DNA of 64,000 bases from Methylophilaceae bacterium (GCA_013141125.1 JABFRO010000001.1:124001-188000); one strand, 5' to 3'. Shown: positions 8,467 to 19,967, counted from the first letter of the stretch. Program-made: numbers and translations. Notes: generated by a model not told the origin, from the sequence alone.

Positions 8467-9196
8467 TGTCGCAAAGCCTGGTTGTAGTGCACGCTCTGCA
8501 CAAAAGCTATCAAACTGCTGCTGGCACCATGCCGGTGCTCAAGCAGGTGGATTTCAACATGGAAGCGGGTGATTTTGTCGCCATCATGGGGCCGTCCGGT
8601 TCCGGCAAATCCACTTTTATGAATATCCTCGGTTGTCTGGATAAGCCCAGTAGCGGCGAATATACGCTGGATGGGCATACTGTTGCCCAGCTGGATAACA
8701 ATGCACTGGCGCAAATACGCAGCCAGACCATAGGCTTTGTGTTTCAGGGCTTTAATCTGCTGTCACGCGCCAGCCTGCTGGATAACGTGGCTTTGCCTCT
8801 GGTTTATGCCGGAGTGCACAAGGCCGAGCGTCAGGCGCGCGCCAGGGTTTTGCTGGAAAAGTAGGCTTGGGCAAATATATGGATTCATTACCCAATCAGA
8901 TTTCCGGCGGTCAGCAGCAACGTGTGGCCATTGCGCGCGCGCTGGTGAATCATCCGCGTTTGATTCTTGCCGATGAACCCACCGGTAATCTGGATAGCAA
9001 AACCAGTGAGGAAATCATGGCCTTGTTTGCCGAATTAAACGCCGAAGGCATTTCCATCATACTGGTCACGCATGAACTGGATATTGCCGACCATGCCAGC
9101 CGCCAGGTGCGCTTTCTGGATGGCCGTATTGTGCATGATGAGCGTATCAAACCTATCGCCAGCCGCCTTCCTGCAAAGGAGCCGGGACATGTTTAG
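8466..9196 (+). pseudogene. MacB/LolD-type ABC ATPase, broken by a one-base frameshift
   Basis: Two adjacent reading frames together make a complete ATPase. The first part (8466-8864) has Walker A GPSGSGKST and the Q-loop FVFQGFNLL. The second has the signature ISGGQQQR, Walker [10 protein letters not shown] and the H-loop VTHE. At 8861-8864 the reading hits TAG after LLEK. One added G in AAAAGTAGGC would restore [13 protein letters not shown] and a normal ATPase of about 243 aa. As given, the first product lacks the signature and Walker B. The change is either a real inactivating mutation or a base lost in sequencing or assembly. Neighbouring genes are intact, which favours a very recent event or an error. 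Confidence 0.85.
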
Positions 9197-10409
9197 TGCC
9201 ATGTTGGGTGAAGCCTGGCGCGCCATGGGTGCCAATCGTCTGCGTACTTTTTTAACCATGCTGGGCATGGTCATCGGTGTGGGAGCCGTGGTGTTGATGA
9301 TGGCGGTGGGGCAAGGCGCGCAGGATTCGGTCAAGCAATCCATCAACGCCATGGGCAGCAATCTGTTTATTGTGCTGTCCGGCTCCTCGGCGGCTGGCGG
9401 TGCCAGATCCGGCAGCGGCAATGCGCCTTCATTGACGATTAATGATGCCAATGCCATCGCCGAACTGGATGGCATTAACGGCGTGGCTCCGGTCAGCATA
9501 GGCAGCGCACAAGTGGTTTACGGCAGCAATAACTGGAGTACCAGCATCCTTGCCACCACGCCATCTTATCTGGAAGTGCGCGCCTGGGATTTATCCGATG
9601 GCTATGCTTTTTCCGATTCCGACATTCGTTCTGCCACGCGCGTGGCCTTGATAGGCAAAACCGTAGTGCAGAATATTTTTGGCGATGTAGACCCCATAGG
9701 CAAAACCATACGCATCAAACAAAACCCGTTTGTGGTGCTGGGGGTGCTGGAAAGCAAAGGCCAAAGTCTGGATGGCCGCGATCAGGATGACACCATCATC
9801 GTACCCTTGACCACCGCCCAACGTAAGCTGTTTGGCACCCAGTTTGTGGGCAGTGTGCGCATGATTATGGTGCAAGCCACCAGCGCAGAAGCCATGTCCA
9901 GCGCCGAAAACGGCATCAACAGCTTGCTACGGCAACGCCATAATATACGCGAAGAAACCGAAAGTGATTTCTTTGTGCGTAACCTCACGGCCGCCGCCAA
10001 TTCTGCCGCCGAAACCACACGCACCATGTCTTTGTTATTGGGTGCTATTGCCTCGATTTCGCTGCTGGTGGGCGGCATAGGCATCATGAACATCATGCTG
10101 GTCTCCGTCACCGAACGCACCCGCGAAATCGGCATCCGCATGGCCATCGGTGCCAGAGAGCGCGATATTCTGCTGCAATTTCTGCTGGAAGCCATCGCCA
10201 TTTCCGTCATCGGTTGCCTCATCGGCCTGTTTTTTGGCATAGGTGGCGCTATTCTGGTTAACAAACTGACTGAAGCCGCCGTCGTCATTTCAGGCAACTC
10301 GGTGATGATCGCATTTGCTGTTGCCGCCAGTGTCGGCATCTTTTTCGGCTATTACCCCGCACGCAAAGCCGCGCGTTTGAACCCGATAGAAGCGTTGCGC
10401 TATCAGTAA
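9189..10409 (+). CDS. MacB-type ABC transporter permease
   Basis: 406 aa. It has an N-terminal membrane helix ([20 protein letters not shown]), a large periplasmic MacB core domain, and three C-terminal helices of the FtsX fold with the conserved [15 protein letters not shown] loop. ATG 9189 has an AAAGGAG Shine-Dalgarno and lies 8 bp inside the ATPase end. The family works by mechanotransmission with MacA and TolC, exporting periplasmic substrates rather than moving them through the permease. ATPase and permease are separate genes here, unlike E. coli MacB. Function depends on whether the ATPase frameshift is genuine. Confidence 0.88.
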   Translation: MFSAMLGEAWRAMGANRLRTFLTMLGMVIGVGAVVLMMAVGQGAQDSVKQSINAMGSNLFIVLSGSSAAGGARSGSGNAPSLTINDANAIAELDGINGVAPVSIGSAQVVYGSNNWSTSILATTPSYLEVRAWDLSDGYAFSDSDIRSATRVALIGKTVVQNIFGDVDPIGKTIRIKQNPFVVLGVLESKGQSLDGRDQDDTIIVPLTTAQRKLFGTQFVGSVRMIMVQATSAEAMSSAENGINSLLRQRHNIREETESDFFVRNLTAAANSAAETTRTMSLLLGAIASISLLVGGIGIMNIMLVSVTERTREIGIRMAIGARERDILLQFLLEAIAISVIGCLIGLFFGIGGAILVNKLTEAAVVISGNSVMIAFAVAASVGIFFGYYPARKAARLNPIEALRYQ

Positions 10410-10443
10410 TAAGGTTGAAAAAGTCTGTAGAGTGTTTGTATAG

Positions 10444-11717
<1,274 letters not shown>

Positions 11718-11820
11718 CCACTACATTTTGCGTTTACGAAACAATGGTATTTTGTATTACATCTTCTGCCAAGATGTTAATTTTCAACTTAAAAAAGAGT
11801 GTACGCAAACTGGGCGAAAA

Positions 11821-11848
11821 AAAACTCAGCCACATGTGGCTGAGTTTT
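11821..11848. terminator. bidirectional intrinsic terminator
   Basis: A 28-bp perfect palindrome (stem AAAACTCAGCCACA) flanked by A/T runs on both sides. It lies 16 bp past the end of the BI-1 gene and probably terminates it on the minus strand. Confidence 0.8.
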
Positions 11849-11864
11849 TGGCAAGCATCAAAAG

Positions 11865-12554
11865 TTAATCACGTTCACCCATGAGTGCCATTAACAACTG
11901 CAACAGATTGACAAACAGGTTGTAAATATTCAGATACAAAGCCAAGGTAGCCATCACGTAATTGGTTTCACCACCATTCACGATACGGCTCACGTCAAAC
12001 AGAATAAAACCGGAGAACAGCAATACCGCAACGCCAGATAAGGCCAGTGACAAGGCTGGAATCTGGAAAAACAGGTTAGCCAGTGAAGCCACAATCAGCA
12101 GGATAATGCCTACCATCAAAAAGTTGCCCATGAAGCTGAAATCTTTTTTGCTGGTAGTCGCAATGCCTGCCAGGGTGACAAAGATCAAGCCAGTGCCGCC
12201 TGCGGCTAGCCCTACCAATTGCCCGCCATTTCGTAAATGCAAGGCTGCCTGCAGAATTGGCCCTAACATCAGACCCATGAATAATGTCAGTGCCAGCAAC
12301 AGCACTACACCTAAACTACTATTGCGGTTGGCTTGAATGCCAAAAAACAAGCCCATCATCACGGCCAGCATACCCAAACTCGCCATGATGGGGTGTTGTG
12401 CCGCCCATGCGAAATTCATATTCAGGCTGAGGGATGCGCCAATGACAGTAGGCAGCATGGTTAAGCCCAGCATGGCGTAGGTATTACGCAACACCTTGTG
12501 CGAATCAAGCGGTAAGGCTTGTGTGTTACTAGAAATTTGATAATTGGTTTGCAT
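11865..12554 (-). CDS. Bax inhibitor-1/YccA-family membrane protein
   Basis: 229 aa with seven predicted membrane segments and the BI-1 pattern, including acidic residues in FILFDVSRIVNGG near the C-terminus. E. coli YccA modulates FtsH proteolysis, and other members act as pH-sensitive calcium leaks; which applies here is unknown. A good Shine-Dalgarno (AAAGGAG) precedes ATG 12554. It is transcribed divergently from dnaB across about 227 bp and terminated by the palindrome at 11821. Confidence 0.88.
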   Translation of the reverse strand: MQTNYQISSNTQALPLDSHKVLRNTYAMLGLTMLPTVIGASLSLNMNFAWAAQHPIMASLGMLAVMMGLFFGIQANRNSSLGVVLLLALTLFMGLMLGPILQAALHLRNGGQLVGLAAGGTGLIFVTLAGIATTSKKDFSFMGNFLMVGIILLIVASLANLFFQIPALSLALSGVAVLLFSGFILFDVSRIVNGGETNYVMATLALYLNIYNLFVNLLQLLMALMGERD

Positions 12555-12781
12555 CGTTAAAAACTCCTTTGGTTAAAACACGGCAGTAAGACTAACGAAA
12601 CCGTTACAAAGTTTCAAGACTTATCGCATGAGGCAGGTTTATTGTTGTGAAAATGTCTAACTGTCGTAACAAATCAACGTGGTTAACTTTGCTAATGTGC
12701 TTAATCCATCCGCGAATGAAATGCTGGTGTGGTTTTTGCAGTGCACAGCGTAACGGTAACCCGTAATTGTTATAATGCGCC

Positions 12782-14155
12782 ATGACCGATGACTCCCTAC
12801 TAGATTCCTTAAAACTCCCCCCGCATTCTGTTGAGGCCGAACAATCCGTGATTGGTGGCTTGCTGCTGGAAAACGAAGCACTCGACAAAATTGCGGATAT
12901 TCTGCGCGCGGCCGATTTTTACCGGCATGACCATAGGCTGATTTTTCAGCATATAGGCAAGCTGATTGAGCATAACCGGCCGGCAGATATTGTGACGGTG
13001 GCCGAATCGCTGGAAAACAGCGCCGAACTTTCCGGTGTGGGCGGTATTGCCTATCTGGGTTCTTTGGCGCAAAACACACCAACGGCGGCCAATATCCGGC
13101 GTTATGCGGAAATTGTGCGCGAGCGCTCGGTGATGCGTAAATTGGTGGAAGTGGGTTCCGGCATTGCCGAGAGTGCCTACAACCCGCAAGGGCGCGATGC
13201 GCAGCAATTGCTGGATGAGGCCGAAGCCAAGATTTTTCAGATTGCCGAGGGCGGCAAGCGCAGCTCGGAAGGCTTTATTGACATCAAGGTATTGCTGCCG
13301 CAAGTGGCGGATCGCATCGACCAGCTGTTTCAGCGCGACAATGCCAGTGATGTAACAGGTACACCAACCGGATTTAGTGATCTGGATTCCATGACTTCGG
13401 GCTTTCAGGCGGGAGATTTGATTATTGTGGCAGGGCGGCCTTCCATGGGTAAAACCGCGTTTTCGCTGAATATTGCCGAAAACGTGGCACTGGATACCGG
13501 CTTGCCGGTAGCTGTATTTTCCATGGAAATGGCGGCCACACAGCTGGCCATGCGCATGATAGGTTCGGTGGGGCGTTTGGATCAGCACCGGATGCGTACC
13601 GGGCGGCTGGAAGACGAAGACTGGGTACGCCTGACCACCGCGCTGGGCAAGCTCAACGACGCACCTATTTTTATTGACGAAGGCGCAGGCTTGAGTTCCT
13701 TTGACGTGCGCGCCCGCGCGCGGCGTTTGCATAGACAATGCGGCAGTTTGGGCTTGATTGTGGTGGATTACTTGCAGTTGATGTCGGCACCTTCCGGCAA
13801 ACAGGGCGAAAACCGCGCCACAGAAATCTCGGAAATATCGCGCTCACTCAAAGCCTTGGCCAAAGAGCTGAATGTGCCGGTGGTGGCACTTTCGCAGTTG
13901 AATCGTAGTGTGGAGCAACGGCCGGACAAACGTCCGGTGATGTCCGATTTGCGTGAATCCGGCGCGATTGAGCAGGATGCGGACTTGATTTTATTTATCT
14001 ACCGTGACGAAGTTTATAACCCCGATAGCCCGGATAAAGGCACCGCCGAAATCATTATCGCCAAACAGCGTAACGGCCCGATTGGGCGTGTGCGTTTGAC
14101 TTTTCTCGGCGAACATACGCGCTTTGAAAATCATGCGACCAGCGGTGCTTATTAA
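12782..14155 (+). CDS. dnaB: replicative DNA helicase DnaB
   Basis: 457 aa, normal length. The N-terminal primase-binding domain (PPHSVEAEQSVIGG) is followed by a RecA-like ATPase with Walker A GRPSMGKTAF, Walker B LIVVDYLQLM and ALSQLNRSVEQR, which carries the arginine-finger region. It unwinds DNA at the replication fork as a hexamer. It is the first gene of a dnaB-alr-radA run; alr begins 4 bp after its stop. Confidence 0.97.
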   Translation: MTDDSLLDSLKLPPHSVEAEQSVIGGLLLENEALDKIADILRAADFYRHDHRLIFQHIGKLIEHNRPADIVTVAESLENSAELSGVGGIAYLGSLAQNTPTAANIRRYAEIVRERSVMRKLVEVGSGIAESAYNPQGRDAQQLLDEAEAKIFQIAEGGKRSSEGFIDIKVLLPQVADRIDQLFQRDNASDVTGTPTGFSDLDSMTSGFQAGDLIIVAGRPSMGKTAFSLNIAENVALDTGLPVAVFSMEMAATQLAMRMIGSVGRLDQHRMRTGRLEDEDWVRLTTALGKLNDAPIFIDEGAGLSSFDVRARARRLHRQCGSLGLIVVDYLQLMSAPSGKQGENRATEISEISRSLKALAKELNVPVVALSQLNRSVEQRPDKRPVMSDLRESGAIEQDADLILFIYRDEVYNPDSPDKGTAEIIIAKQRNGPIGRVRLTFLGEHTRFENHATSGAY

Positions 14156-14158
14156 AAC

Positions 14159-15256
14159 ATGCCGTCAACTCGTTCCCAACGTCCGATTCATGCGGTCATT
14201 GATTTAAGCGCATTGCGGCATAATCTGGCCATTGCCAAACAAACCGCGCAATCCACTAATCCCCAAGCCAAAATTCTGGCAGTGATAAAAGCCAATGGCT
14301 ACGGACACGGCTTGTTGCGCGTGGCAGCGGGCTTGAGCCAGGCGGACGGCTTTGGCGTGCTGGGCTTGGATGAAGCCGTCAAACTGCGCGAGCATGGCTA
14401 TGCTCAGACTATTCTATTGCTGGAAGGTGTGTTTGCACCGGCAGAACTGCTTGTTGCCGCACAGCGCCATATTAGTCTGGTGGTGCATAGCTCACAGCAG
14501 ATTGACATGCTGGAAAGCGCCAGTCTGCCAGCACCGGTTTCCATCTTTGTGAAAATCAATACCGGCATGAACCGCTTGGGCTTTACGCCGGAAAATTTCA
14601 GCCTCGCCTTGCAGCGCTTGAATGCTTGCCATAATGTGGGTCAGATCACGCTGATGACGCATTTCGCCACAGCGGATGAGGAGGAGGGTATAACGGCACC
14701 ATTGGCCTTGTTTAGCCAAATCACGCAGAGCTTGCCGTATCCAATCTCTCTCGCCAATTCCGCTGCTTTACTGCGCTATCCTGCCACCCATAGCGACTGG
14801 GTGCGGCCGGGCATCATGCTGTATGGCTCTTCGCCGGTAGCGGGTGTTGCCGCCGCGAGTTTTGATCTCAGGCCTGCCATGTCTTTTACCAGTGCGCTGA
14901 TTGCTGTGCAAACATTGAATGCCGGTGACAGCGTGGGTTACGGCAAATGCTTTACCGCCACCCGCACAAGCCGTGTCGGTATTGTGGCCTGCGGTTATGC
15001 CGACGGTTATCCGCGCCACGCGCCTACAGGTACGCCGATTGCCGTGGCCGGGCAACTGACGCAAACACTGGGACGTGTGTCCATGGACATGTTGTTTGCG
15101 GATATTACGGAAATCCCACAGGCGGAGATTGGCTGTGCGGTAGAGCTTTGGGGAACGCAGGTGCCGGTGGATAGCGTAGCGCAAGCCGCCGGAACCATAG
15201 GCTATGAGTTGCTGTGTGCGCTGGCGCTACGCGTGCCGGTTGAGGTTTTAGAATAA
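14159..15256 (+). CDS. alr: alanine racemase
   Basis: 365 aa PLP enzyme interconverting L- and D-alanine for peptidoglycan. The PLP lysine is Lys44 in [10 protein letters not shown]. The C-terminal domain holds the catalytic Tyr in DSVGYGKCF and the VSMDM motif. It is packed between dnaB and radA, with its stop overlapping the radA start, so all three are probably co-transcribed. Whether another alr copy exists cannot be judged here. Confidence 0.96.
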   Translation: MPSTRSQRPIHAVIDLSALRHNLAIAKQTAQSTNPQAKILAVIKANGYGHGLLRVAAGLSQADGFGVLGLDEAVKLREHGYAQTILLLEGVFAPAELLVAAQRHISLVVHSSQQIDMLESASLPAPVSIFVKINTGMNRLGFTPENFSLALQRLNACHNVGQITLMTHFATADEEEGITAPLALFSQITQSLPYPISLANSAALLRYPATHSDWVRPGIMLYGSSPVAGVAAASFDLRPAMSFTSALIAVQTLNAGDSVGYGKCFTATRTSRVGIVACGYADGYPRHAPTGTPIAVAGQLTQTLGRVSMDMLFADITEIPQAEIGCAVELWGTQVPVDSVAQAAGTIGYELLCALALRVPVEVLE

Positions 15257-16605
15257 TGGCCAAGCAAAAAACCATTTACACCTGCACCGAATGTGGCGGT
15301 CAGGAACCAAAATGGCAAGGCCAATGCCCGAGCTGCCATGCCTGGAACACGCTGGTGGAAACCGTGCCGGAAGCGCCCGCGACCAGCCGTTTTGCCGGTT
15401 TAGCCAAAGCCAGCGTATTGCAAAAACTGGTCGATATTGAAGCCGCTGAAGTGCCGCGCCAGGCTACGGGGATAGTCGAGTTTGACCGCGTGCTGGGCGG
15501 TGGATTAGTCCCCGGTGGTGTGGTGCTGATAGGCGGCGACCCCGGCATAGGTAAATCCACTTTGCTGTTGCAGACCCTGTGTCATCTGGGCGGCAAGCGC
15601 AAGGCTATTTATGTCAGCGGCGAAGAATCGCCTCAACAAATTGCCATGCGTGCCAAACGTCTGGGGCTGGATGCCAGCCCGATTGATTTGCTGGCTGAAA
15701 TCAATCTGGAAAAAATTCTGGCTGTGCTGCAAAAGCATCAGCCGGATGTGGCAGTGATTGATTCCATACAAACTATTTATTCCGAAGCGCTGCAATCCGC
15801 CCCCGGCTCGGTGGCACAGGTACGCGAATGCTCGGCACAACTGACGCGGCTGGCCAAACAGCTGGGCATCAATGTCATTTTGGTTGGCCACGTCACCAAG
15901 GAAGGCGCACTGGCCGGGCCGCGCGTGCTGGAACATATTGTCGATACCGTGCTGTATTTTGAAGGTGATCCCAATTCCAGTTTTCGCTTGATACGTGCTT
16001 TCAAAAACCGTTTTGGTGCGGTGAATGAGCTGGGCGTGTTTGCCATGACCGAAAAAGGTCTGCGTGAAGTCAGCAATCCTTCCGCCATATTTCTCTCGCA
16101 TCACGCCGAACAAGTGGCCGGCTCCTGCATTACTGTCACCATGGAAGGTACGCGGCCATTGTTGGTGGAAGTGCAAGCGCTGGTCGATGAAGCCCATGCC
16201 CCCAACCCCAAGCGTTTATGTGTGGGGCTGGAGCAAAATCGGCTGGCGATGTTGCTGGCGGTATTACATCGCCATGCCGGCATCGCCTGTTTCGATCAAG
16301 ATGTATTCGTCAATGCGGTGGGCGGCGTGAAAATTGCCGAGCCGGGTGTGGATTTGGCGGTATTGCTGGCGATTGTTTCCTCGTTCAAGAACAAACCGTT
16401 ATTCAATAAACAAGTGGTGTTTGGTGAAGTCGGTTTGGCTGGGGAAGTGCGTCCGGTGCAGCGTGGGCAGGAGCGTTTGAAAGAAGCTGCCAAATTGGGC
16501 TTTACCCGTGCCATTGTGCCTAAAGCCAATATCCCCAGACAAGCCATCAGCGGCATTGAAGTCATAGGTGTAGATCGCTTGGAGCAAGCGTTTGACCATT
16601 TTTAA
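15256..16605 (+). CDS. radA: DNA repair protein RadA
   Basis: 449 aa. An N-terminal C4 zinc finger (CTECG...CPSCHAW) is followed by a RecA-like core with Walker A GGDPGIGKSTLL, the RadA-specific KNRFG motif and a Lon-protease-like C-terminal domain. It promotes branch migration during recombination. Its start overlaps the alr stop. Confidence 0.96.
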   Translation: MAKQKTIYTCTECGGQEPKWQGQCPSCHAWNTLVETVPEAPATSRFAGLAKASVLQKLVDIEAAEVPRQATGIVEFDRVLGGGLVPGGVVLIGGDPGIGKSTLLLQTLCHLGGKRKAIYVSGEESPQQIAMRAKRLGLDASPIDLLAEINLEKILAVLQKHQPDVAVIDSIQTIYSEALQSAPGSVAQVRECSAQLTRLAKQLGINVILVGHVTKEGALAGPRVLEHIVDTVLYFEGDPNSSFRLIRAFKNRFGAVNELGVFAMTEKGLREVSNPSAIFLSHHAEQVAGSCITVTMEGTRPLLVEVQALVDEAHAPNPKRLCVGLEQNRLAMLLAVLHRHAGIACFDQDVFVNAVGGVKIAEPGVDLAVLLAIVSSFKNKPLFNKQVVFGEVGLAGEVRPVQRGQERLKEAAKLGFTRAIVPKANIPRQAISGIEVIGVDRLEQAFDHF

Positions 16606-16708
16606 CTGGTGTCAGAATTCCCCATCAGAGCGTCCGGTTTAATCATCCAGCTTTGTCAAATATGACGGCGCGCATTCAATAATAAATCGATGCAACATTA
16701 GGAGTTTC

Positions 16709-17266
16709 ATGGCAATCAAAGCAACCATTTTCAAAGCCAATCTGCAAATCGCGGATATGGAGCGACATTATTATCAAGACCATACGCTGACCTTGGCGCA
16801 ACATCCTTCGGAAACCGAAGAGCGCATGATGGTGCGTTTGCTGGTGTTTGCCCTGCACGCTAATGAATATCTGGAGTTTGGTCAAGGCATGACGGACGAT
16901 GAGGAGGCGGATTTATGGCTGAAAGATCTGACCGGAGCCATCAAGTTATGGATAGATGTGGGTATTCCCGATGAAAAGCTGATCCGCAAGGCCTGTGGAC
17001 GAGCCGAGCAGGTGGTGGTGTATTGCTATGGCGGGCGTATTGCTGAAATGTGGTTCGCGCAGAATAAAGCACAGTTTGAACGGCAAAAAAATCTTACTAT
17101 TATTAATTTACCGCAAGAAAGTACGCAGGGGCTGGCAAAACTAGCGCAGCGTAGCATGAGCTTGCAATGCACGATCCAGGATGAACAAGTGTGGCTCAGT
17201 GACGGCAATGCCAGTGTGCAGGTGGAGCGAGTAGTGCTGAAAGCGGCCATTGGTAAAAATGGCTAG
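16709..17266 (+). CDS. YaeQ-family protein
   Basis: 185 aa, full family length. Recognised by MAIKATIFKANLQIADMERH, ETEERMMVRLL and the nuclease-like motif region WIDVGIPDEKLIRKACGRA. The fold resembles PD-(D/E)XK nucleases, but the biochemical role is not established. A clear Shine-Dalgarno (AGGAG) precedes the ATG. It stands alone after radA and converges on the small minus-strand gene. Confidence 0.88.
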   Translation: MAIKATIFKANLQIADMERHYYQDHTLTLAQHPSETEERMMVRLLVFALHANEYLEFGQGMTDDEEADLWLKDLTGAIKLWIDVGIPDEKLIRKACGRAEQVVVYCYGGRIAEMWFAQNKAQFERQKNLTIINLPQESTQGLAKLAQRSMSLQCTIQDEQVWLSDGNASVQVERVVLKAAIGKNG

Positions 17267-17269
17267 AGA

Positions 17270-17290
17270 AACGCCGATTAAATCGGCGTT
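17270..17290. terminator. hairpin between convergent genes
   Basis: 10-bp stem AACGCCGATT with a single-base loop, 4 bp after the yaeQ stop. The T tract is weak on both strands, so terminator activity is only probable. Confidence 0.5.
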
Positions 17291-17327
17291 AGAAACGTAC
17301 TCAGAAATTACTTTTAGCCGACTGGTG

Positions 17328-17429
17328 TTATTTCGGCGGAATTTTTGAGCCACTAACCGGAACGACCGGCGTTTTTTCTTTCTTGGGTTTTTTTACTTCC
17401 TTATTTGCGCGCTGCTGTCCTTTAGCCAT
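17328..17429 (-). CDS. small basic protein, 33 aa, conserved-hypothetical type
   Basis: The product begins MAKGQQRANKEVKKPKKEK and ends SKIPPK. It is very Lys-rich in the first half and Pro/Val-rich in the second. Shine-Dalgarno AGGAG lies 8 bp before the ATG. Short proteins with the same MAKGQ-R-N-E-KKPKK opening occur widely in proteobacteria as uncharacterised genes (from memory). No membrane segment or Cys is present. The charge suggests nucleic-acid or ribosome contact, which is inference only. It lies downstream of the RIO kinase gene on the same strand, separated by about 195 bp. Confidence 0.7.
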   Translation of the reverse strand: MAKGQQRANKEVKKPKKEKTPVVPVSGSKIPPK

Positions 17430-17623
17430 GATAATTCTCCTTGTAGTGTTGGCATTCCTTGCCATGAAGGGCGCTAGCTGGCGAGGTTTGATTCATGAAA
17501 CCCAGTATGCTTTCATTATGGATATATTCGGCATCATAGGCTGATTTGGTCGAGTGGGTACTTATTTCAATACAAATTAACCAAGTGTTACAAGGTTTGC
17601 GTGCCAGACCCATGCGCCAAATT

Positions 17624-18484
17624 TCAGTTTGACCGCGTCGGTGGTTCAGTCAGGCGTAGTTGTCGTGCAGCTTCTTCAGCGCGAACATCATCAATTACGC
17701 GAATCACGCTTTTCAGATCAACTGGCTTGGTATTTTGACGGAAGCGGCCAGTGAGCTGGACATCCGGATGCAAATCGCCATGCGCATAGAGTGACCAGAT
17801 TTCTTTGCCATATTGGGTGTTGAGCAGCTCGGGTGCGAAACGTCCAAAAAAAGCCGTCAGGTTGCCTACATCGCGCTCCAGCATGCTGCTCGCGTGATTA
17901 TTGCCTGCGGCATCAACAGCTTGTGGCAGATCGATAATGACCGGGCCTTCGCTGCCCAGCAGAATATTGAACTCGGAAAGGTCACCATGCACAATGCCGG
18001 CACTCAGCATGCGTACAACTTCCTTGAGCAAGGTTTGGTGGTGGGCGCGTGCATCTTCGGCAGAAAATTCCACATCGTTTAGCCTGGGCGCGGCATTGCC
18101 GTTGGCATCGGTGACCAACTCCATCAGCAACACACCTTCATAAAAATTATACGGCTTGGGCACGCGCACACCGGCAGCGGCCAAGCGGTACAGGGCATCG
18201 ACTTCGGCGCTTTGCCAGGCTTTTTCCTGCGACTCTCGTCCATATTTGGAGCCTTTTTCCATGGCGCGTGCCTGGCGGCTGTTTTTTACTTTGCGGCCTT
18301 CGGTGTAATCCACGCTTTGGCGAAAACTGCGCTTGTTGGCCTCTTTGTAAACTTTGGCGCAGCGTACATCATCGCCGCTACGCACCACGAATACGGCGGC
18401 TTCCTTACCGCTCATCAATTGACGAATAACTTCGTCAATCAGGCCATCTTCTATCAGTGGTTCTAATCTTTTGGGTGGTTTCAT
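17624..18484 (-). CDS. RIO1-type serine protein kinase
   Basis: 286 aa. Kinase features: a glycine-poor nucleotide-binding segment with KEAAVFVVRSGDDVRCAKVYK, catalytic loop IVHGDLSEFNIL, and metal-binding IIDLPQAVD. These match the RIO family rather than Hanks-type kinases. Bacterial members such as Pseudomonas PA4780 are full-length kinases of similar size, with poorly known targets. A Lys/Arg-rich stretch (about 55-85) may bind RNA. Its promoter faces away from rsmE's end. Confidence 0.87.
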   Translation of the reverse strand: MKPPKRLEPLIEDGLIDEVIRQLMSGKEAAVFVVRSGDDVRCAKVYKEANKRSFRQSVDYTEGRKVKNSRQARAMEKGSKYGRESQEKAWQSAEVDALYRLAAAGVRVPKPYNFYEGVLLMELVTDANGNAAPRLNDVEFSAEDARAHHQTLLKEVVRMLSAGIVHGDLSEFNILLGSEGPVIIDLPQAVDAAGNNHASSMLERDVGNLTAFFGRFAPELLNTQYGKEIWSLYAHGDLHPDVQLTGRFRQNTKPVDLKSVIRVIDDVRAEEAARQLRLTEPPTRSN

Positions 18485-18577
18485 AGGTTGGATGATACGG
18501 ACTGAACAGAACTACCGTCAATATGTACTGCCGATTGTTGGAGAGTCAAAGTGTGGGAGAAGCTTATGGCTACTCTG

Positions 18578-19345
18578 TTAATTATAATCTCCCCATAGTG
18601 TTTGCATGGCGGCCAACGCCGCCAAGGCAGCGGTTTCCGTACGTAATATGCGGCCGCCTAGCCGTACCGGTACAAAATCGTAGCGTGTTGCCAAATCTAT
18701 TTCTTCTTGCGTTAATCCACCCTCGCAACCAATTAGCAGCGCAATGTGCTGTGCGGGGTCAGCCCAGTTGCTAAGTGAATGAGTGGCATTGGGCGCTAAA
18801 GTGAGTCGGAGCTGTGGCTTCTCTGCATCCAGGTTGGCCAGCCATTGCGCCAGTGAGAGCGGAGCGGCTACCTCTGGCACCCATGCACGCCCGGATTGCT
18901 CACAGGCTGAAATAACAATGTTTTGCCAATGCAAGCGGCGTTTTTCTGCACGCTCACCCGCAAGCTTGACGACGCTGCGCATACTGGCGATGGGTTGGAT
19001 GGCTGAAACGCCCATTTCTACCGCTTTTTGTATCGTATAATCCATGCGATCCCCCGTGGAAATGCCTTGCGCGAGAGTGATTTTTAATGGCGATTCACGC
19101 TCAACATTGCACACGGATGTAACCTTGGCGATCACTTCATTTTTTTTGATAGAAGTCAGCTCACATAAATAATCGTTACCATCCCCGTTAAATAGTATGG
19201 CTGTATCGCCAGCTTGCATGCGTAGCGCGCGGCTGGCATGGTTGGCGGCACCTTCCGGTAAAGCTACTGTAGCGCCAAGTATGAGATTGACAAGATTTTC
19301 TGATGAATAATAGAAGCGCGGTTTAGCCATGTGGGGTCTAGCCAT
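18578..19345 (-). CDS. rsmE: 16S rRNA (uracil-1498-N3)-methyltransferase RsmE
   Basis: 255 aa SPOUT-class methyltransferase with an N-terminal PUA-like domain. The C-terminal knot motifs are LIGCEGGLTQEEI and VRLGGRILRTETA, which bind S-adenosylmethionine. I take ATG 19345, with AGGA 7 bp upstream; the ATG at 19330 is an alternative, and the longer frame to 19516 overlaps the divergent gene. It is divergent from the thioredoxin-like gene. Confidence 0.93.
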   Translation of the reverse strand: MARPHMAKPRFYYSSENLVNLILGATVALPEGAANHASRALRMQAGDTAILFNGDGNDYLCELTSIKKNEVIAKVTSVCNVERESPLKITLAQGISTGDRMDYTIQKAVEMGVSAIQPIASMRSVVKLAGERAEKRRLHWQNIVISACEQSGRAWVPEVAAPLSLAQWLANLDAEKPQLRLTLAPNATHSLSNWADPAQHIALLIGCEGGLTQEEIDLATRYDFVPVRLGGRILRTETAALAALAAMQTLWGDYN

Positions 19346-19406
19346 ATTTTTATCCTGGATGGAGTGATAGAATTCGGCAGGTATTCTAATTGATGGAGCA
19401 TAAGAA

Positions 19407-19967
19407 ATGGCAAGTCTGCAGACACCCGTATGTGATTTTGGTTGGAAAGCGCCAGGTTTTAATTTGCCTGGTGTGGATGGCAACAACTGGACATTGGATA
19501 ACATCAAAGGTAGCAAGGGTACTTTGGTGATGTTTATTTGTAATCATTGTCCTTACGTAAAATCCATACGTCAAAAATTGGTTGCTGATTTACGTGAGCT
19601 TAAAGCTTATGGCATAAATACCATCGCTATTATGTCCAATGACCCGGTGGATTACCCTGAAGATTCGTTTGAAAATATGAAAGCCTTGGCTGCCGAACTG
19701 GATTTCCCTTTTCCATATGTGCAGGATGAATCGCAGAACGTGGCCAGGCGTTACGGTGCCATTTGCACGCCCGATTTTTTTGGCTTTGATGCGGATTTAA
19801 AGTTGCAATATCGTGGACGTTTTGATGCTTCAGGCCGACAAGCCGCAGACACCAGCTCGCGCGATTTATTTCATGCCATGAAGTTGATAGCGGAAACAGG
19901 GCATGGCCCCGAAGAGCAGACCCCAAGCATAGGTTGCTCGATTAAATGGAGGGAGCAATCTCTGTGA
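19407..19967 (+). CDS. thioredoxin-family (AhpC/TSA-like) redox protein
   Basis: 186 aa cytoplasmic protein with no signal peptide. The fold is a peroxiredoxin-like thioredoxin with a CNHC active-site pair in MFICNHCPYVKSI. Such proteins resemble ResA/TlpA without a membrane anchor; substrates are unknown. The Cys-x-x-Cys indicates disulfide reductase or peroxidase activity. It is divergent from rsmE. A 7-bp stem (ATTGCTC/GAGCAAT) lies shortly downstream. Confidence 0.8.
   Translation: MASLQTPVCDFGWKAPGFNLPGVDGNNWTLDNIKGSKGTLVMFICNHCPYVKSIRQKLVADLRELKAYGINTIAIMSNDPVDYPEDSFENMKALAAELDFPFPYVQDESQNVARRYGAICTPDFFGFDADLKLQYRGRFDASGRQAADTSSRDLFHAMKLIAETGHGPEEQTPSIGCSIKWREQSL

Noticed and set aside
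17422-17613. 63-codon minus-strand frame after the RIO kinase
   Set aside because: It has no Shine-Dalgarno and overlaps the start of the well-supported 33-codon gene.
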